Positions 1-12,020 of a stretch of 64,000 bases of DNA are shown piece by piece; positions within the stretch are counted from its first letter, which is position 1, and each line of letters starts with the position of its first letter. The notes beneath the pieces were generated by a model. That model made no database searches. It was not told the origin of the DNA and saw only the letters and a program-made list of their open reading frames with translations. This DNA comes from Larix kaempferi (taxonomy: Eukaryota > Streptophyta > Pinopsida > Pinales > Pinaceae). The DNA lies in assembly GCA_027924585.1 (NCBI GenBank), contig BSBM01000442.1, positions 8,122,001 through 8,186,000 on the forward strand. Direction: 5' to 3'. The translations under genes and the position numbers were made by a program.

Positions 1-173
1 ATTCAGAGATATGTGCAGCAAAATACACTACTTGCAGAAAATAAATGCCCAAGCAAACACATAACCTCAACTATTTAACTGAAATCACATTGAATTTTAT
101 TTATTTATTTGAAATAAATTATTCGGATTACGATTGACATATCTATTCTCTGAACATTCACACTTCTACAACA
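1..173. other. Flank left of element A, nothing recognised
   Basis: AT-rich sequence before the target-site duplication of element A. I see no coding or repeat signature. Confidence 0.5.
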
Positions 174-178
174 CTCAT
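174..178. repeat. Target-site duplication of element A, left copy (CTCAT)
   Basis: CTCAT directly precedes the TG of the left LTR. The same five bases follow the CA end of the right LTR at 43574-43578. Plant LTR retrotransposon integrases leave 5-bp duplications, so the pair marks one insertion event and ties the two distant LTRs to one element. Confidence 0.88.
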
Positions 179-1009
179 TGTTAACACCCAAAATTTGTTC
201 ACTAGTTCATCTCCCTATTCACATAACCCATTTGTCCACTTTCCTATCATTTTGGCCTCCAAAACCTTAGAAAACCCTCAAATGGTTACCAAAAAGACAC
301 AAAATAAATATTTCCCTCCTCAAATAACCAAAATTCCTCCAAACATATCAAAAACCCTCGAAAGGGGTCCAAAATTCACAAAAAATCAAATAGAAAGGGA
401 AAATAATTTCAAAAAAGGAAAAGGAGGAAAAAAAGATGGAAAAAACCCTAAAACCATTAACCTAAACCACTTGGTGCCTAAAACCATGGTTCAATACTCC
501 ACCACCCAAAAATATATATAAAAAGGTGATGGAGGCCCCATATTTTCCATCCATTATCCACTCTAACCTTATGATGCCGAAATTCACTCAAATCCCTAGC
601 CCACCTTTTGTGCTTGTGTTTACAATTTTTAGTGAACCCTTTGGCCACCATTGTAGCATTTTGGAGAAGAGAAGGATATTTTTGAGTACTGTTGCACCTC
701 TCTTGTATGGCTGCAAAGACTCCACCACCCTCACCCTTGAGGTAAAAATCTCGTGTAAACCCTTTGTTTACTATCTAATGAAAAGAATCGTAAATCCATT
801 TTTTACTGTGTTCTCATGTATGAGTTTACTATTTATTATTTTGTTTTAGATTTAGATTCTAATATTTGCTATGCACATGCTTAAGTTTCATGTTTGATAT
901 TTATGTTATTTACATCAATATTTTACTGTTTTTCTGAACTACTGCTAAGGATTCCATAATCCTTAGCAGGTGCTCTTTAGCACAAGCTAGGGCGCAAACC
1001 CTAGCTATA
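179..1009 (+). repeat. Element A 5' LTR
   Basis: Starts TGTTAACACCC and ends CTAGCTATA, where the last CA has become TA. It pairs with 42764-43573: shared blocks include the TTCACTAGTTCATCTCCCTA start, the TATA region, the 'gtgaaccctttggcc' block and the 'ccttag...aggtgctctttagcac' end. The left copy is about 20 bp longer, with scattered substitutions. Short open frames inside it are not genes. Confidence 0.9.
513..524 (+). promoter_or_regulatory. TATA box of the element A 5' LTR
   Basis: TATATATAAAAA near the middle of the LTR, followed by the GGTGATGGAGGCCCC block. The 3' LTR has the matching TATATAAAAA at 43079-43088. Position and conservation fit the U3 promoter of an LTR retrotransposon. 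Confidence 0.6.
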
Positions 1010-1011
1010 GT

Positions 1012-1029
1012 TTTGGCGACTCTGCTAGG
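1012..1029 (+). other. Element A primer-binding site
   Basis: TTTGGCGACTCTGCTAGG begins two bases after the 5' LTR. Sequences of the TGGCGACTC type follow 5' LTRs in plant Tat/Ogre-like elements, where they pair with a tRNA 3' end (tRNA-Arg is reported for Ogre). The tRNA match was not checked. Confidence 0.6.
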
Positions 1030-3134
1030 TTTGAATATTTGGTAATTTTTTTTAGTTTTTAGCTGTCACTTTTTTTTACAGATCTAGTTCACCCTTGAGC
1101 CCCATTACTCACAGACCCTGGACCCTATTGTTTCTGTGAGCCCCTAAAACCCTATTTTTCCTTTTCAACAGACATTTTTTGTAGTTGTTTTTTGCATCAC
1201 GAAGTGTGGATTTTGGCCTCCCAGCCGCGGCCTACAGCTCAGCTTTCCAACCCACAGTCGCATCCTATAGCTCGGCTTCCTATCCCACAACTGCATTTTG
1301 TCACGCGGTTGTCCAGCCCCACAACCATGACCTGCAGCTTAGCTTCCCAGCCCTCAGTCGTGGCCTGCAACACAGGCTCCCTGCCCTACCCCACGGCCCA
1401 CAACGCAAGTCTAAACACCCATCACTCGTGGCCCGTAGCGCTATCCTCCTCGTCCCTACCACGTGACTTGCGGCGCAAGTCTCCCTACCCATCCCCCACG
1501 TCCCACAGTGCCCAGCTCCCAACCCATCCCCCGCGGCCTACAGTGCAAGACCCTCTCCCAACACCACATCCCGTATTGCAAGGCCCCCCACCCATCCCCC
1601 GCGGCCCGCAATGCTAGGCTCCCCGCCCATCTTCCCAGGCTGCAGTTTCTGACCAACCCCCAGTTCCCCCAGTAGCTACCTTTGGCCCCCTCCCTGCGGC
1701 CCTGGCCGTAGCCTCCAGCCAACACTAGCTGTTGCTTTCGGCTCACTCATCGTGCCCCTTGCTGCAGCTTTCAACCCGTCCACCGCGTCCCAGGCCGCCA
1801 CTTTCGGCCCCCTCACTGTGCCGCACAACGCAGTCCTCGGCCATCCCTCTGTGCAGTAGGCTACTGGTTTCAGCTAGACAGTTGCACCTCAGGTTGTTGG
1901 TTCGGCAAGACAGTCGGGCCCAAGCCACTGGTTCCAGCAAGACAGCCACATCCCAAGCCGTTGGTTTCCGCCTGACAACCGCACCCTGTTTCTTGTTCTT
2001 TTCAGTCTATTTCACTCATTTTTTCTTCATTTTTCCTGTACCCTGCATCCAGCCTATTTTTGTTTCCCTGCCCTAATAGCTACCCATTTTTCATGCACCC
2101 CCTATTTATAATTGTGCTTTTATGCTATCCGCTTGTTGTTCTATTTCAAAAAAAAATTATTTCCAGCATTTCTATTTCAGCAAGTTTATCAAAATTTTAC
2201 ATAGCAGTCAATATTTCAGCATTTACATTTCAGTATTTACATTTTCAGCATTTACATCATTAGTTAGTTCCCAAGGCTTGGAATTTGTTGGGTACATAAC
2301 ATTTTCTAAACACACTCTGTCACCTAAACTTAAGTGAGACCTAAAAGTTACTTAACCAACCTTTAACCCCATTTGGGGAACACAAACGAAATTTGTAGTT
2401 AGGTAGGAAACTGGGGATAAGAATCCAAATAACACCCCTTTGTCACCTACACTTGAGACATAGCAGTTGACCATTAGGGTACCAAAATACCCTACTATTT
2501 GTTGGCATGGTTAGCAATCAATTTGTTTGAAAAGGCCTCTCCCTTAGAAGGGTGAGTCGTGAGGCTAGTTCCGGAGGACTACGTGGTCTACCACTCTCCA
2601 CTTAGTTCTGAAGGACACCTACTCATTGTTCTCGTTGCACTTCCAAACCAGGGGTTTAGCGACCAAAAGACTGACACAACGATTGCTTTTTCTAGACGTT
2701 CCATAAACGGGGTAGCCTAGTTGCCATTCTCCTAGGTCTCTTTTACCCGGGATCCCTCTCGGTAGAAGGATATCCCCCACCTACTTGGTTCTCCATTTTG
2801 TATCATCTGACTGCGGATTTCATCACCCTGCAAAGGATATGATTTGCGTGAGCTTCCAGATCTTCTAGTTAGGTGTTTGCATGCTCCTATACCACCATTG
2901 GATTAACGAGTCTACCTTTTTTTTATTTTTTAGGAACCTTGCTTGTTGGTATTCTGACCACTTTTTCTTATCGCTCCGCTTGTTGTAGTAGATCTGTTAC
3001 AGCAAGTGTTTTGAGTTTGTTGTTGGCCTGAGTGCCATATTTTTTGCACTCTCTTTTTGCACACACCATTGCATTAAGATTTTTGAGCTTTTCACTCGCC
3101 ATAAACTATCTATTTTATTCCAATTGTCACCATT
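1030..3134 (+). other. Element A untranslated leader, with a GC-rich repetitive segment
   Basis: No gene is recognised in these 2.1 kb. From about 1195 to 1980 the sequence is C-rich and built from diverged short repeats around CCCATCCCCCGCGGCC(C/T), TGCAGCTT and related words. That creates several overlapping open frames on both strands with proline/serine/arginine-rich composition, which I treat as low-complexity artefacts. From 2000 to 3134 the composition returns to AT-rich single-copy-looking sequence. A leader of this size before gag is common in Tat-like elements. Confidence 0.5.
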
Positions 3135-5040
3135 GTGTCTCTGAGACATTCTCGGTGGCTACGAGGCCAGTCCCCGCAGCATGGTTCACTTGACACCACT
3201 TGTCACAGGTGTAGAGCCTCATCACTAGATCCCGATGCCCCTTATTTTACATCCGATTCTAAATCAGAAATACCCATATTCATAGCTCCGTCTAGACCAA
3301 TGGTTGGCCTACCTTCCAACCCCTTTTTCGATGGGGTCGTTGGTGGTCGATCCACCACTAACCCATCTACCACCTCAAATTCTATCCCTTCCATACCCTC
3401 TGTAGGACCCACACCTAGTATTCATGTCACCACACCCATCCCTATGGTTAGTGGATTGGTTACAACTACAGTCCCATTGGTGACTAGTAGCAAACTTGGG
3501 GGCGCGCGCCCTTCCTACATTATTCCCCCACCATTGTCAGGAGGTCCCATGATCCCCATCATGACTCATACCATTACTCCACACATTGGGGGCAGCGTCC
3601 CCACCATTCCCGCTATGAATAACACATACGGTCCTGCAAGCATGTCACATCTGTCTATTAGTTTTCCATTCATGGATAGCCTCAACCTCCCTAATCTATA
3701 CAAATTGAAAAATGACCCTATACACCACGACCCCACATGGCCTCCCATTCCCACCAAGCTCCCATCAAACATACCCAAATTCGAGGGAAAGGGAGGGGAG
3801 GATCCCCAAAATCACATCATGTCCTTCCACATATGGTGTTCCTCTAACTCCATTGTGGATGACTCTATTCGCTTACGATTATTACAACGAACCTTCACCA
3901 GCACTGCAACCAAGTGGTACATCGACCAACCACATGGGACCCATTTCACATTCACGTCCCTTGCTTCAAATTTCCTACAGTTCTTCCAATTACCAATTCG
4001 TTATGATGCCAGTGTATAGATCTTATTGTCTTGCAGACAAAACACAGCTACCCACATCACGGATCACATTCATGAGTGGCGTAAACGTCCAAGTTTATGC
4101 AAGATCAAGTTAGATGACCGCATCTTCCTAGATTGGTTTTTGAAATCTCTTATACCATTTATTTCCAAGGATGTGGCATCCGAACGACCTCAATCCGAAG
4201 AAAAATCCATCCTAAAATCCCAACAATTCGACCTCATTTATGCTCAGTCTAGCTACCTATATTCCATTTTACCTGATGCTCCCCACGACGACTCCTCTCG
4301 GAACAACATGTCGAGGGCATCCCACATTGTTGATAGCATTATCGGACATGTGGCGTCCCATAGTCAACCTTATACTGTTGTGCCCCCTACTAGCGGCCCC
4401 AACCTTTCGCGTGCCACAACACACTCTGGGGAAACGACCTCATATGCTCCCATGTCTCAATCCCCTTAGGTCCATGGACCTTCGTGTCCAACATAGTGTT
4501 ACAGTCATGCACCACCCACTTACACCCCGTCAATTGCACCTACTACCTATTACCATCAACAGGCTCCACTATAGGAAGCACCTGCACAACCTCAAGCCCC
4601 GACGGCTTACTACCCACTGCAAGCAGCGCTTGCACAAACCCAGCCCCATCCTGCTTCCTACCCACTACGGGAAGAACTTGCACAACCCCATCCCCCTCCC
4701 GCTTACTATCCACCTCAAGTAGCACCAACGCCTCCTCAACCACAGAATCCTCCCAACCCCCAAGGGAAACTTTACGCCCAACAAAGCCAAAAAAAAAACC
4801 AGCCTGCCCAACAAAATCAGCAAGGCCAACAAAACTGGGGAAGAGGACATAACCATGGGAATAGCCAACCCCAAGATCAAGGAGGCCAACCCCCCAATAC
4901 CCCGAACAATAACAATGTTGCCCCAGTCAATCCAAACCATGAAAGACCACCTCGTCAAGGTAAGAACCCAAATTTGCGAATGAACCACCCATGTTCTATA
5001 TGCGTGGTATACAGCCATTATACACACACACTTGTCCCTA
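3135..5040 (+). pseudogene. Element A gag (capsid plus zinc knuckle), broken
   Basis: One frame runs from 3135 to 4469, interrupted only by a TAG at 4017. The N-terminal part is Ser/Thr/Pro-rich. The capsid (Retrotrans_gag-like) part follows at about 3690-4240, with PPIPTKLPSNIPKFEGKG, a tryptophan-containing FHIWCSSNS and a TKWYIDQPHGT core. After 4470 the frame shifts into a Pro/Gln-rich tail with repeated 'cactacgggaagaacttgc'-like units (about 4560-4720), then a knuckle CSIC-VVYS-H-YTHT at about 4990-5030, where a small frame change displaces the last Cys. Gag would package the element RNA in a cytoplasmic particle. The protein is non-functional as it stands. Confidence 0.75.
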
Positions 5041-5519
5041 TTTGGAGTGAGCTCTCCAACTTTGGACCGATGATGCCCAACGTCAAGGACATGCTACACC
5101 GCCAGCACCACCTAACCCCCTACCACCTCACACACAACCCATGGTATTGCGAAACCCCTTACCCATACAAGGAGTAGTGAACACCCAACTAATGGCCCCC
5201 CTCAAGGGGTTTCACCACCAAACATCAAATCACTTATGCTGCACCTGCTTATCAACCCATTGACTCGGGTACCCATCACCTTCTCATGATGTCATCGACT
5301 GACGTCAACCTCCAAACATGCTGAAATCACTATGGTTCCACCTCTAAAACCATTCCCACCGAAAAGGCTGCTAACACTCTTCGCATTGACTGGCCATTAC
5401 GTATACCTGCAACACCATGCAATGGGGCCCCTAAATCCCCCCGCTTCCCATTACGTTGCATTAATAACAACCCCAACGTGTGCATTGCCCCCAATTATAA
5501 TATCGTGGATGACTTAGCC

Positions 5520-6300
5520 TAGTCCCCTGTTGCTATGCTATCCCTCAATGTTTTTGAAAAAATGTTGGTGCGATAGACCCTTCCGACTCACGGATGATGG
5601 CGTTTGACTTCAACCAATCTGAACCACGCATGCCTTCCACATTAGCATTTCAAGTTTATGTGTCAATCTGAAATATTGTCATCCATAGATGCATCATCGA
5701 TGAGGGTGCCTCCACATGCGTTATGTCTACATTCGTGTGGCAGAAGCTCGGATCCCCTATGAGCGTACGATGGATGATTAGCTCAACCCCTAGGCCTCTT
5801 GGCCAATGTTCCAGTCCAATTAGTTGGTAAAACGATCCTTATCGACATTGAGGTCATCAATGCACAGCTTGATTACAACCTCCTTCTTGGACATAGTTAC
5901 ATGTACACCATGAAGGTTGTTGCTTCATAAGTCTTCTCCATTATGATGTTCCCCCATGAGGGACGGGTTTTTAAGATTGACCAGCTTACATATTATGACC
6001 TGAATGCCCCTACTGCACCATAAAACGTTCTCCCCATGATTGAACAACCTCTTTATGGTGCACCCACTTATTTGGTGTCCACCGTTGGACCTGGAATTTA
6101 TTCAGAGACTCCCATGACCTCCACCGGCAGTGGAGATATCTGACATGTTCACCATTTCGTCCAAACAAATGGTTCCTAACCCACGACCACCTTTGTTGCC
6201 GCAACCACCATTGGTACCTAGTCATGTTGGAGAAACACCTATACACACTATCGCGTTCTTTTTCCCACCTTTGGGAGTAGTAAGTTCCCTAGTCATGGCT
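5520..6300 (+). pseudogene. Element A aspartic protease region, broken
   Basis: Pieces in changing frames resemble a retropepsin. At about 5695-5745 there is IIDEGAS-TCVMS-type sequence, with the catalytic D-(S/T/E)-G-A turn in its DEGAS variant. At about 5840-5910 there is a TILIDIEVINAQLDYNLLLG stretch, where the LLG-H/R turn is the second conserved retropepsin element. After it come FPHEGRVFKIDQLTYYD and a Pro-rich linker. Several stops and at least two frameshifts break it. Protease would cut the gag-pol polyprotein. It lies between gag and RT, as in Gypsy elements. Confidence 0.65.
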
Positions 6301-6429
6301 ACATTGAATTTCCCCAGCCTAACACTAAGACTACCTGTGTGGTAGCTACTTTCTCCTAACCCTCCCCCAAAACTGCATGTCGTTCTCTAACCAATACAAC
6401 CGATCAACACCTCTAACCTCCCACCCCCT

Positions 6430-6800
6430 AGTGTGGAGGCCCCATCTACATCCAACCCTGCCCCTCCACCACCCAGACCGACTGGGGGCAGATGCCTGCA
6501 AACTTACACTGCCCCACAAGCTACAAAGAAAGTCGTGACACTTCAACCCACATACCACACACCTCCTAAGTGCTCTTTATGTGACGAATTAGGCCACACT
6601 ACCCATAATTGTCCACAATTGCCAAATCTTCAAGAGCACATGAAAACGTTGGATGATGATCCTAATATCCCGGTGGTTGAGATAAATCCCACCCCTCAAC
6701 ACCGCAACAAGTCACTACACACCAACCATTCCTATGCCATATGTGGAATCTATGGTCATTACTCACATCACTGACTAGATCTACCCAAGTACAGATTGGT
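6430..6800 (+). pseudogene. Element A zinc-knuckle segment between protease and RT
   Basis: The open frame 6433-6774 is Pro-rich at first and then carries a complete CCHC knuckle, C-SL-C-DELG-H-TTHN-C, at about 6571-6612. A second half follows, SYAICGIYGHYSHH at about 6727-6771, that has lost its last Cys to a TGA. Knuckles normally sit at the end of gag, and this element already has one there (about 4990-5030). The segment therefore looks like a second nucleocapsid-like region inside pol. It could also mark a rearrangement or a tandem duplication of the gag tail. Confidence 0.6.
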
Positions 6801-7742
6801 TCTCCACGAGTTGAATTAGTCTTCATTAGAGTCGTCCATCACCACTATCGAGGATATTCATCCTCCTGAATCCTCCCCCTCAGGATAAATTTAAATTATT
6901 TACATGATTTCCATGGAGAGCGAACCCACTTCTCCTTTAGCATATAGCCTTCTCTCTACCAACTTGTTAACTCAAAACTTTCATAGCGACAAGGAAATCC
7001 TCAAAGCACTTACCGCACCCAAATACCCTTGGGATAACATGCACCATCGATCCTAGTTCATCCCTGAAGGATATACCACTACTGCAGTCAATCAATTTTC
7101 AGTTGAGACAAAGGACTTCCTCCCAGAGAAATTGATCTAGTTCAAGAACCCCATTCAGCCCCCGATGCCTTCGAGGAAGGTAACATTGCCAACATTTCAC
7201 CTACCATACAGGTTAACATTTCCACCACACCTGGTACACCCAAACTCATCACATTAGGAACTTCTTGTACTGAAGCCGAGATTCACGCCTATAAGAAGTT
7301 GTTCCAAGAGTTTCGCAATGTCTTTTATTGGTCCTATACTGATATTCCTAGCCTTGACCCTGCGATCGTTGAACACCATATAGATACTTGCTCGGATGTC
7401 CCACCCGTTCGCCAGAAGCAATGACCCATGCACCCATCCAAGCTCCCGCTGTGAAAGTTGATATTGTGAAATTGCGTAAAGTCAGGTTCATCTATCCCAT
7501 CTCTTACACCACTTGGGTTTCCAATATGGTTCCCGTTAACAAAAAATAGGTTACCATTCACTCTGTATCGATTTTCGCGATCTAAACCAAGCTTGTCCCA
7601 AAGACAACTTCTCCACACCTTTCATTGACCAACTTATTGATGCATTTGTGGGACATGAAATACTATCCTTCATGGATGGTTTCTCTGGGTATAATCAAAT
7701 TCAGATTCACAAGGAAGATCAATACAAGATTGCCTTCACTAC
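6801..7742 (+). pseudogene. Element A pol: linker and start of reverse transcriptase, truncated
   Basis: From about 7250 the translation shows the start of a Gypsy RT: AYKKLFQEFRNVFYWSYTDI, then AIVEHHIDTCSDVPPVRQ, TTWVSNMVPVNKK and FMDGFSGYNQIQIHKEDQYK. It breaks off after the codons for AFTT at 7742, just before the conserved W-G-x-F block and the catalytic YxDD box. Stops at about 7423 and 7547 and a frameshift near 7600 add to the damage. The break is where element D begins. The segment 6801-7250 is poorly preserved and shows no domain I can name. Confidence 0.8.
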
Positions 7743-8411
7743 TGTTGTTGCTGCAACATCCCCCCCAAATTTTTGTAATATTGGGGCCCCTCCTTCTATT
7801 TTTGAAGAAGTCTTTTGTTTTTTGAAGCTTATTTTGTTCAAACTTGGCAATTTTTCTTCCTTCTCTTCTTCCAAAATTTTTTGGTTTTTTCTACTAAGGA
7901 AAAAGTTATCTTTTAGCGTTGGGCGCAGTTTTGAGGTTAAAATCCGTGACAAATGCGCAAGTTTCAAACCTATCTTTGGCCGACAATGAGGCACAATTGA
8001 GCCATACAATTGACCGAGTCATCGCATTTTTGAACTTTAATTCTCTCCGCCTTTGCACAGATTTTAAGTGTAAAATCGTCACTCCTTTACGTTTTCTTTA
8101 AGCCTTTGACTTCACGTCAATTAGTGCAGATTCTAGAGTTAAAAAGTCCACCCGTTGTGCAATACCTGTCCTTAAAAATGCCACCCTTTTGGTGCGCCTC
8201 GCCTTTGTCGTCACAACCTTTGGCCCCATTAAGTATGGCTAAAGTCGCCGCTCGTTACGCTGCTTCTGACCTTAAAGTCGCTGATGAAGCTTCAACCCAT
8301 GGGCGTAGCTCTTGATCGCAAGGGTTAACCCTAAATTGTCTGCACATTGCGCACAAGTTAGCAGTTCGATCGCCGCCAAGTCGCAACCCAATTTTTGGGT
8401 ATGTGCACAAA

Positions 8412-8418
8412 TATAAAG
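8412..8418 (+). promoter_or_regulatory. Candidate TATA box upstream of the element D accessory ORF
   Basis: TATAAAG lies in the context CACAAATATAAAGTTGG. It is 260 bases before a good splice-donor sequence (CAG/GTAGGT, GT at 8674) and in the same orientation as the ORF at 16564. Without Copia-1 the ORF start would be about 1.1 kb downstream. No transcript evidence is available. Confidence 0.4.
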
Positions 8419-9020
8419 TTGGTGAAGCATTTTATTGCCACCTCGTCCAGAGTTAATTTCCCATTGCATTGAGCCCCATGCTCATTAATACACCAACCTG
8501 CCACCCCATGCGGCTTTATTTGTCTCCCTATATCTATACATAGAATGGTGTTTTCGGTCATTTCACTATTACCAAGGGAAAGAAGAGTTTGGCATTCATC
8601 GTCGAAGAGCTTTTGGACTGTCACTCGTCTGGGTATGCACGCCAACCACCAAGAGCCACTCCAAGGTTAACAGGTAGGTGTTTCTTCCTCCTTCCCTTTG
8701 ATTTATCCAAAGAAAACCGCGTTTGAAGCTCTTCTTCCTTTTAAAAGAATTTAGACACTCGAGTTGCCCATTAGTTTCATATGATATAAGAAGATCCTTC
8801 TACCGAATGGGAAAACCTCCCTTCAAGCCAATAAAAGCACAAGGTTTCATTTTCTCATGTCGAACCATGACCCAGGAAATATGCCTTCCGCGCATATGCA
8901 TCTTAGCCTTTCAACTGTTGCTTTCTCAGTATCTTAGGAATGTTTCCCTCCCGTGGCGGTTTTATTGATAATGTCTAGTCCTAGGAAATCCTTATCATAG
9001 TTTTAAAGCCACAAATTGCG

Positions 9021-9025
9021 TGTTA
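9021..9025. repeat. Target-site duplication of Copia-1, left copy (TGTTA)
   Basis: TGTTA precedes the 5' LTR and recurs at 16089-16093 directly after the 3' LTR. Confidence 0.9.
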
Positions 9026-9672
9026 TGTTGATGTATATGTAACTTCGGAATGTATTTCACATATATGTATATTGTATTCCTATAGAGATGTTATTATTCC
9101 TCTATACAGAAGTGTCGTCATTTATATTGTGAGTGTCGTAAATTATACTTGATGGGTTATTAGACCACCTTGTTGGGATCGGCCCTATATAAGTCATGTG
9201 GGTCAAAGGGTTATTAGACCACCCTATTAGGGGTCGTCCATGTGGGTCAAAGGGTTATTAGACCACCCTATTGGGGGTTGGGCCAGTCAACTTTATGTTA
9301 TGTGGTTAAGTTAAGGCCGACCTAGTAAAGGTTATTAGGCAAGTCAAGTCAAGTATAAATAGAGTGCGGGAGGCACTCTATTTGATCATTCTATTCTCTC
9401 GCACATTCTTTGGAGAGTGGTGCACTTGTGGAGGAGGAGGAGATGCTGCTAGGAGATGTCTATCTCTTATGCTTGGGTTGTATCATTGCTCTATCTATCT
9501 CTCGGGAAGTTATTAGGGTTTTTCACCTTTATGGTTTTCCCCAAGTAAACTATGTGTCTCTTGTGTGCTTGCATTATTGTGTCCATGATTGATATGCTGT
9601 AGATATGCTGTACATGTTGTTCTCTTAGTTAATATCCTAGATCAGATTGAAGTAAATTCTGAAAAACTAACA
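9026..9672 (+). repeat. Copia-1 5' LTR
   Basis: 647 bp, starting TGTTGATGTATATG and ending AAACTAACA. It contains three units of a 44-bp tandem motif (GTGGGTCAAAGGGTTATTAG type, about 9140-9290) and a TATA box, GTATAAATAG, at about 9350-9361. The 3' LTR is 99 bp shorter. Confidence 0.93.
9351..9361 (+). promoter_or_regulatory. TATA box of the Copia-1 5' LTR
   Basis: AGTATAAATAG is also found in the 3' LTR near 15767 and, on the minus strand, in both Copia-2 LTRs (CTATTTATAC). It is a conserved U3 promoter element. Confidence 0.65.
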
Positions 9673-9684
9673 TGGTATCAGAGC
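9673..9684 (+). other. Copia-1 primer-binding site (initiator Met tRNA type)
   Basis: TGGTATCAGAGC immediately follows the LTR. It is the standard complement of the 3' end of plant initiator Met tRNA used by most Copia elements. Confidence 0.92.
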
Positions 9685-11940
9685 TAGCCTGAAAGAAGAC
9701 ATGGTATGGCATGTATGACACTTGTTGCACTTGCGATGCTAGGGCTTGATATAGAAAAAACCAGTCATCGTAGCACTTTCGCTATAAATCCATTTTGGCA
9801 AAGTTTTCAGATCTAAAACTTTTACAAGTTGAATATAAGATCCCCGTGTACCTTGTTTCCAAAGGACAACTTCTAATTCGTTGTACTTTGTGTTTTATGA
9901 TCTGTACAATCTACGGTTTCTACCTCTTCCAGATCTGAGTCATAAATAGGTGACCTAGGAAAAAAGGTCATAACTTGGGCTAGGAAGATCCAAATGCAAT
10001 TTCGTAAAAAGTGAAAGGTAGTGCACGGAATGTAATTTCTCAAGTAACTTTTTCAGAGGCCGAAACGGAACTAGTGACAGATGACATGCCTTACAAATTT
10101 GCTCTCCTGTTTTATCCCATAAACAAGTCATGTTGCGACACTTGGCATAACTCTCTCTCAGAGAATCCATTTGAGTTCAGACCTATGGGGTTGGAATGAC
10201 CTCAGGTCAGGATACCACAAGAAAAATTTTCACACCCTATGGATTAGAAGGTTCAGAGTTACACCAGAAACAATCAGGTGCATATTTATGTCAAAACAGA
10301 ATTATTTTTGAGCACCTTCATTCATGGCTCCGAGAATTAGGGTTTCAGAGAAAGTTGGTATTTTTGTAATCAGAGACCACGACTGAATGCTACTCATCAA
10401 AATCAAAATTTAGAGACCAATATCAAATTTTTTGGTTGGGTAGAAGGCTGGGCTTGATCAAACCCTACTTCGAGACTTTGATCGAAAAAATAAAAAATTA
10501 GGGCTTCTGCAAAAGTTGGAATTTTTTAGGTCTGTGACCACGGCGGGAAGATCCTTAGAAAAATCGAGATTTAGAGCTTTGGATCAAACCTTTTGGTTGG
10601 GCAGAAGGGTGGGCTTTATCAAACCCTAGTTTGGGATCCTGTCTAGAAGAACTGGAGGTTTCAAAGGCAATTTTGAGGGGTTAAACTTTGCAATTTTCAA
10701 ATTCTGAGTATACCGGCTTGATCAGCTCATCAAGGCGCATCTTTCTATCCTTTCAGAAGTTTGAAATTCAAAGTTTGAATTTTTAGGGTTTCTCTGACAA
10801 ACCCTAATCTAGCTCTAGATCCAGTTCCTGCAAATCAAGGGGATTGGGTTAATCCTAGAAGAGAATGGATTGGTCACCTGCATAAGTGAAGAACATAAGT
10901 GAAGAAGTTCATGTTTTAGAAGGAGATGAGGCTAAGGCCTTATATAAGAATATTACAAGCAATCTCGACAGGTATGACTTATCCAGGTATGTTTCGAGAT
11001 TTGTTCATGATTAAGTTTATGGTATGTTTGTCTTCATATTATTACAGTTAGTACAATCTTGATTAAATTTAGACTTGTCGTATCACCTTAATAAAATTAT
11101 GAATGCATGATAGAAGATATTCATTAATTAGGGTGTTGACACTTATGATTGTACTAATGCATTATGGTGTTTTATGAGGTTTATGTTGTCTTCTAACATG
11201 AAAGGTACACCAAGAAAGACAAATCATGTTCTAGTTCAAGAACATATGATCATGGTGACATGAAGACAAAGATTCATCCATTGTCATGGATCACTTAGAA
11301 GATCAATTTACCAGGTATGTATAACTTGGTTCTATAATGGTTAACTTATGAGATATGCAGGTTACTAGCACAAGTCATTGAAGAGAACAAGAAGACATCA
11401 TGTGGGTATGTTATACATAACTAGCTAACATACTAATCCAAGTATGTTTTTTTCTATATCAAGTTAGAATCCTACCTTGTGATAGCATCTCTTGTATAAG
11501 TATACATGGCATGATTGATAATGATTATTCATAGGCTTGAATAATCATGGGTGTATGCATATTATGTTTCTTACCTTAATTGATGATATGACTAACCAGA
11601 AGAGTCATGAAAGTATAGGTTTGAGTAATCACAGGTTTAGGCATATTATGTTTCTTACTTTAATTTATGATATGACTAACCATAAGAGTCCTTGAATTCT
11701 AATGCTTATTATTTCTGTTTTAAATGATCATGACTATACATGCTTAAGATTATTGTGTTTTGATAGTATTGAGAATATACTAATAAATGTATGATTATGT
11801 ATGAGATCTCGAGGATATCACAATAATGATACTTGTAAGCATGCATAGTGATCGGGGATGGATATAAGTTCAAGGACAAGTAATCCAGGAAGCAAAGATC
11901 AAGAGAGAGCAGACTCCAGTAGTCTCTACAAGGATGCAGT
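9685..11940 (+). other. Copia-1 non-coding interior in place of gag and protease
   Basis: No gag or protease motif is readable. The region is AT-rich with several diverged copies of a short unit around 'gggtttcagagaaagttggtattttt' and 'aaaccctagtttggga' (about 10330-10640, three copies). It holds exon-donor-like CAG/GTATG words at 10972, 10987 and 11315. The same blocks recur in reverse complement in Copia-2 (about 53900-56290), so they were part of the family before it spread. Confidence 0.6.
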
Positions 11941-12020
11941 TATTAAGAGGGAGTCGACCACTTCTAACAATCCACATCAGAATGGAGTTGAAGAAAGGAA
12001 GCAAATATTGAGAGGGAGTC
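11940..12020 (+). pseudogene. Copia-1 integrase remnant
   Basis: NPHQNGVEERK at about 11969-12001 corresponds to the conserved (T/S)PxQNGVAERKN motif holding the catalytic Glu of Copia integrases. The rest of the integrase is missing. Copia-2 has the same scrap near 53745-53775 on the minus strand, also isolated. Confidence 0.7.

Noticed and set aside
1185-1980. Several overlapping open frames on both strands in the GC-rich leader
   Set aside because: Low-complexity composition (Pro, Ser, Arg), repeated short words and no start context or motif. They arise from the repeats.
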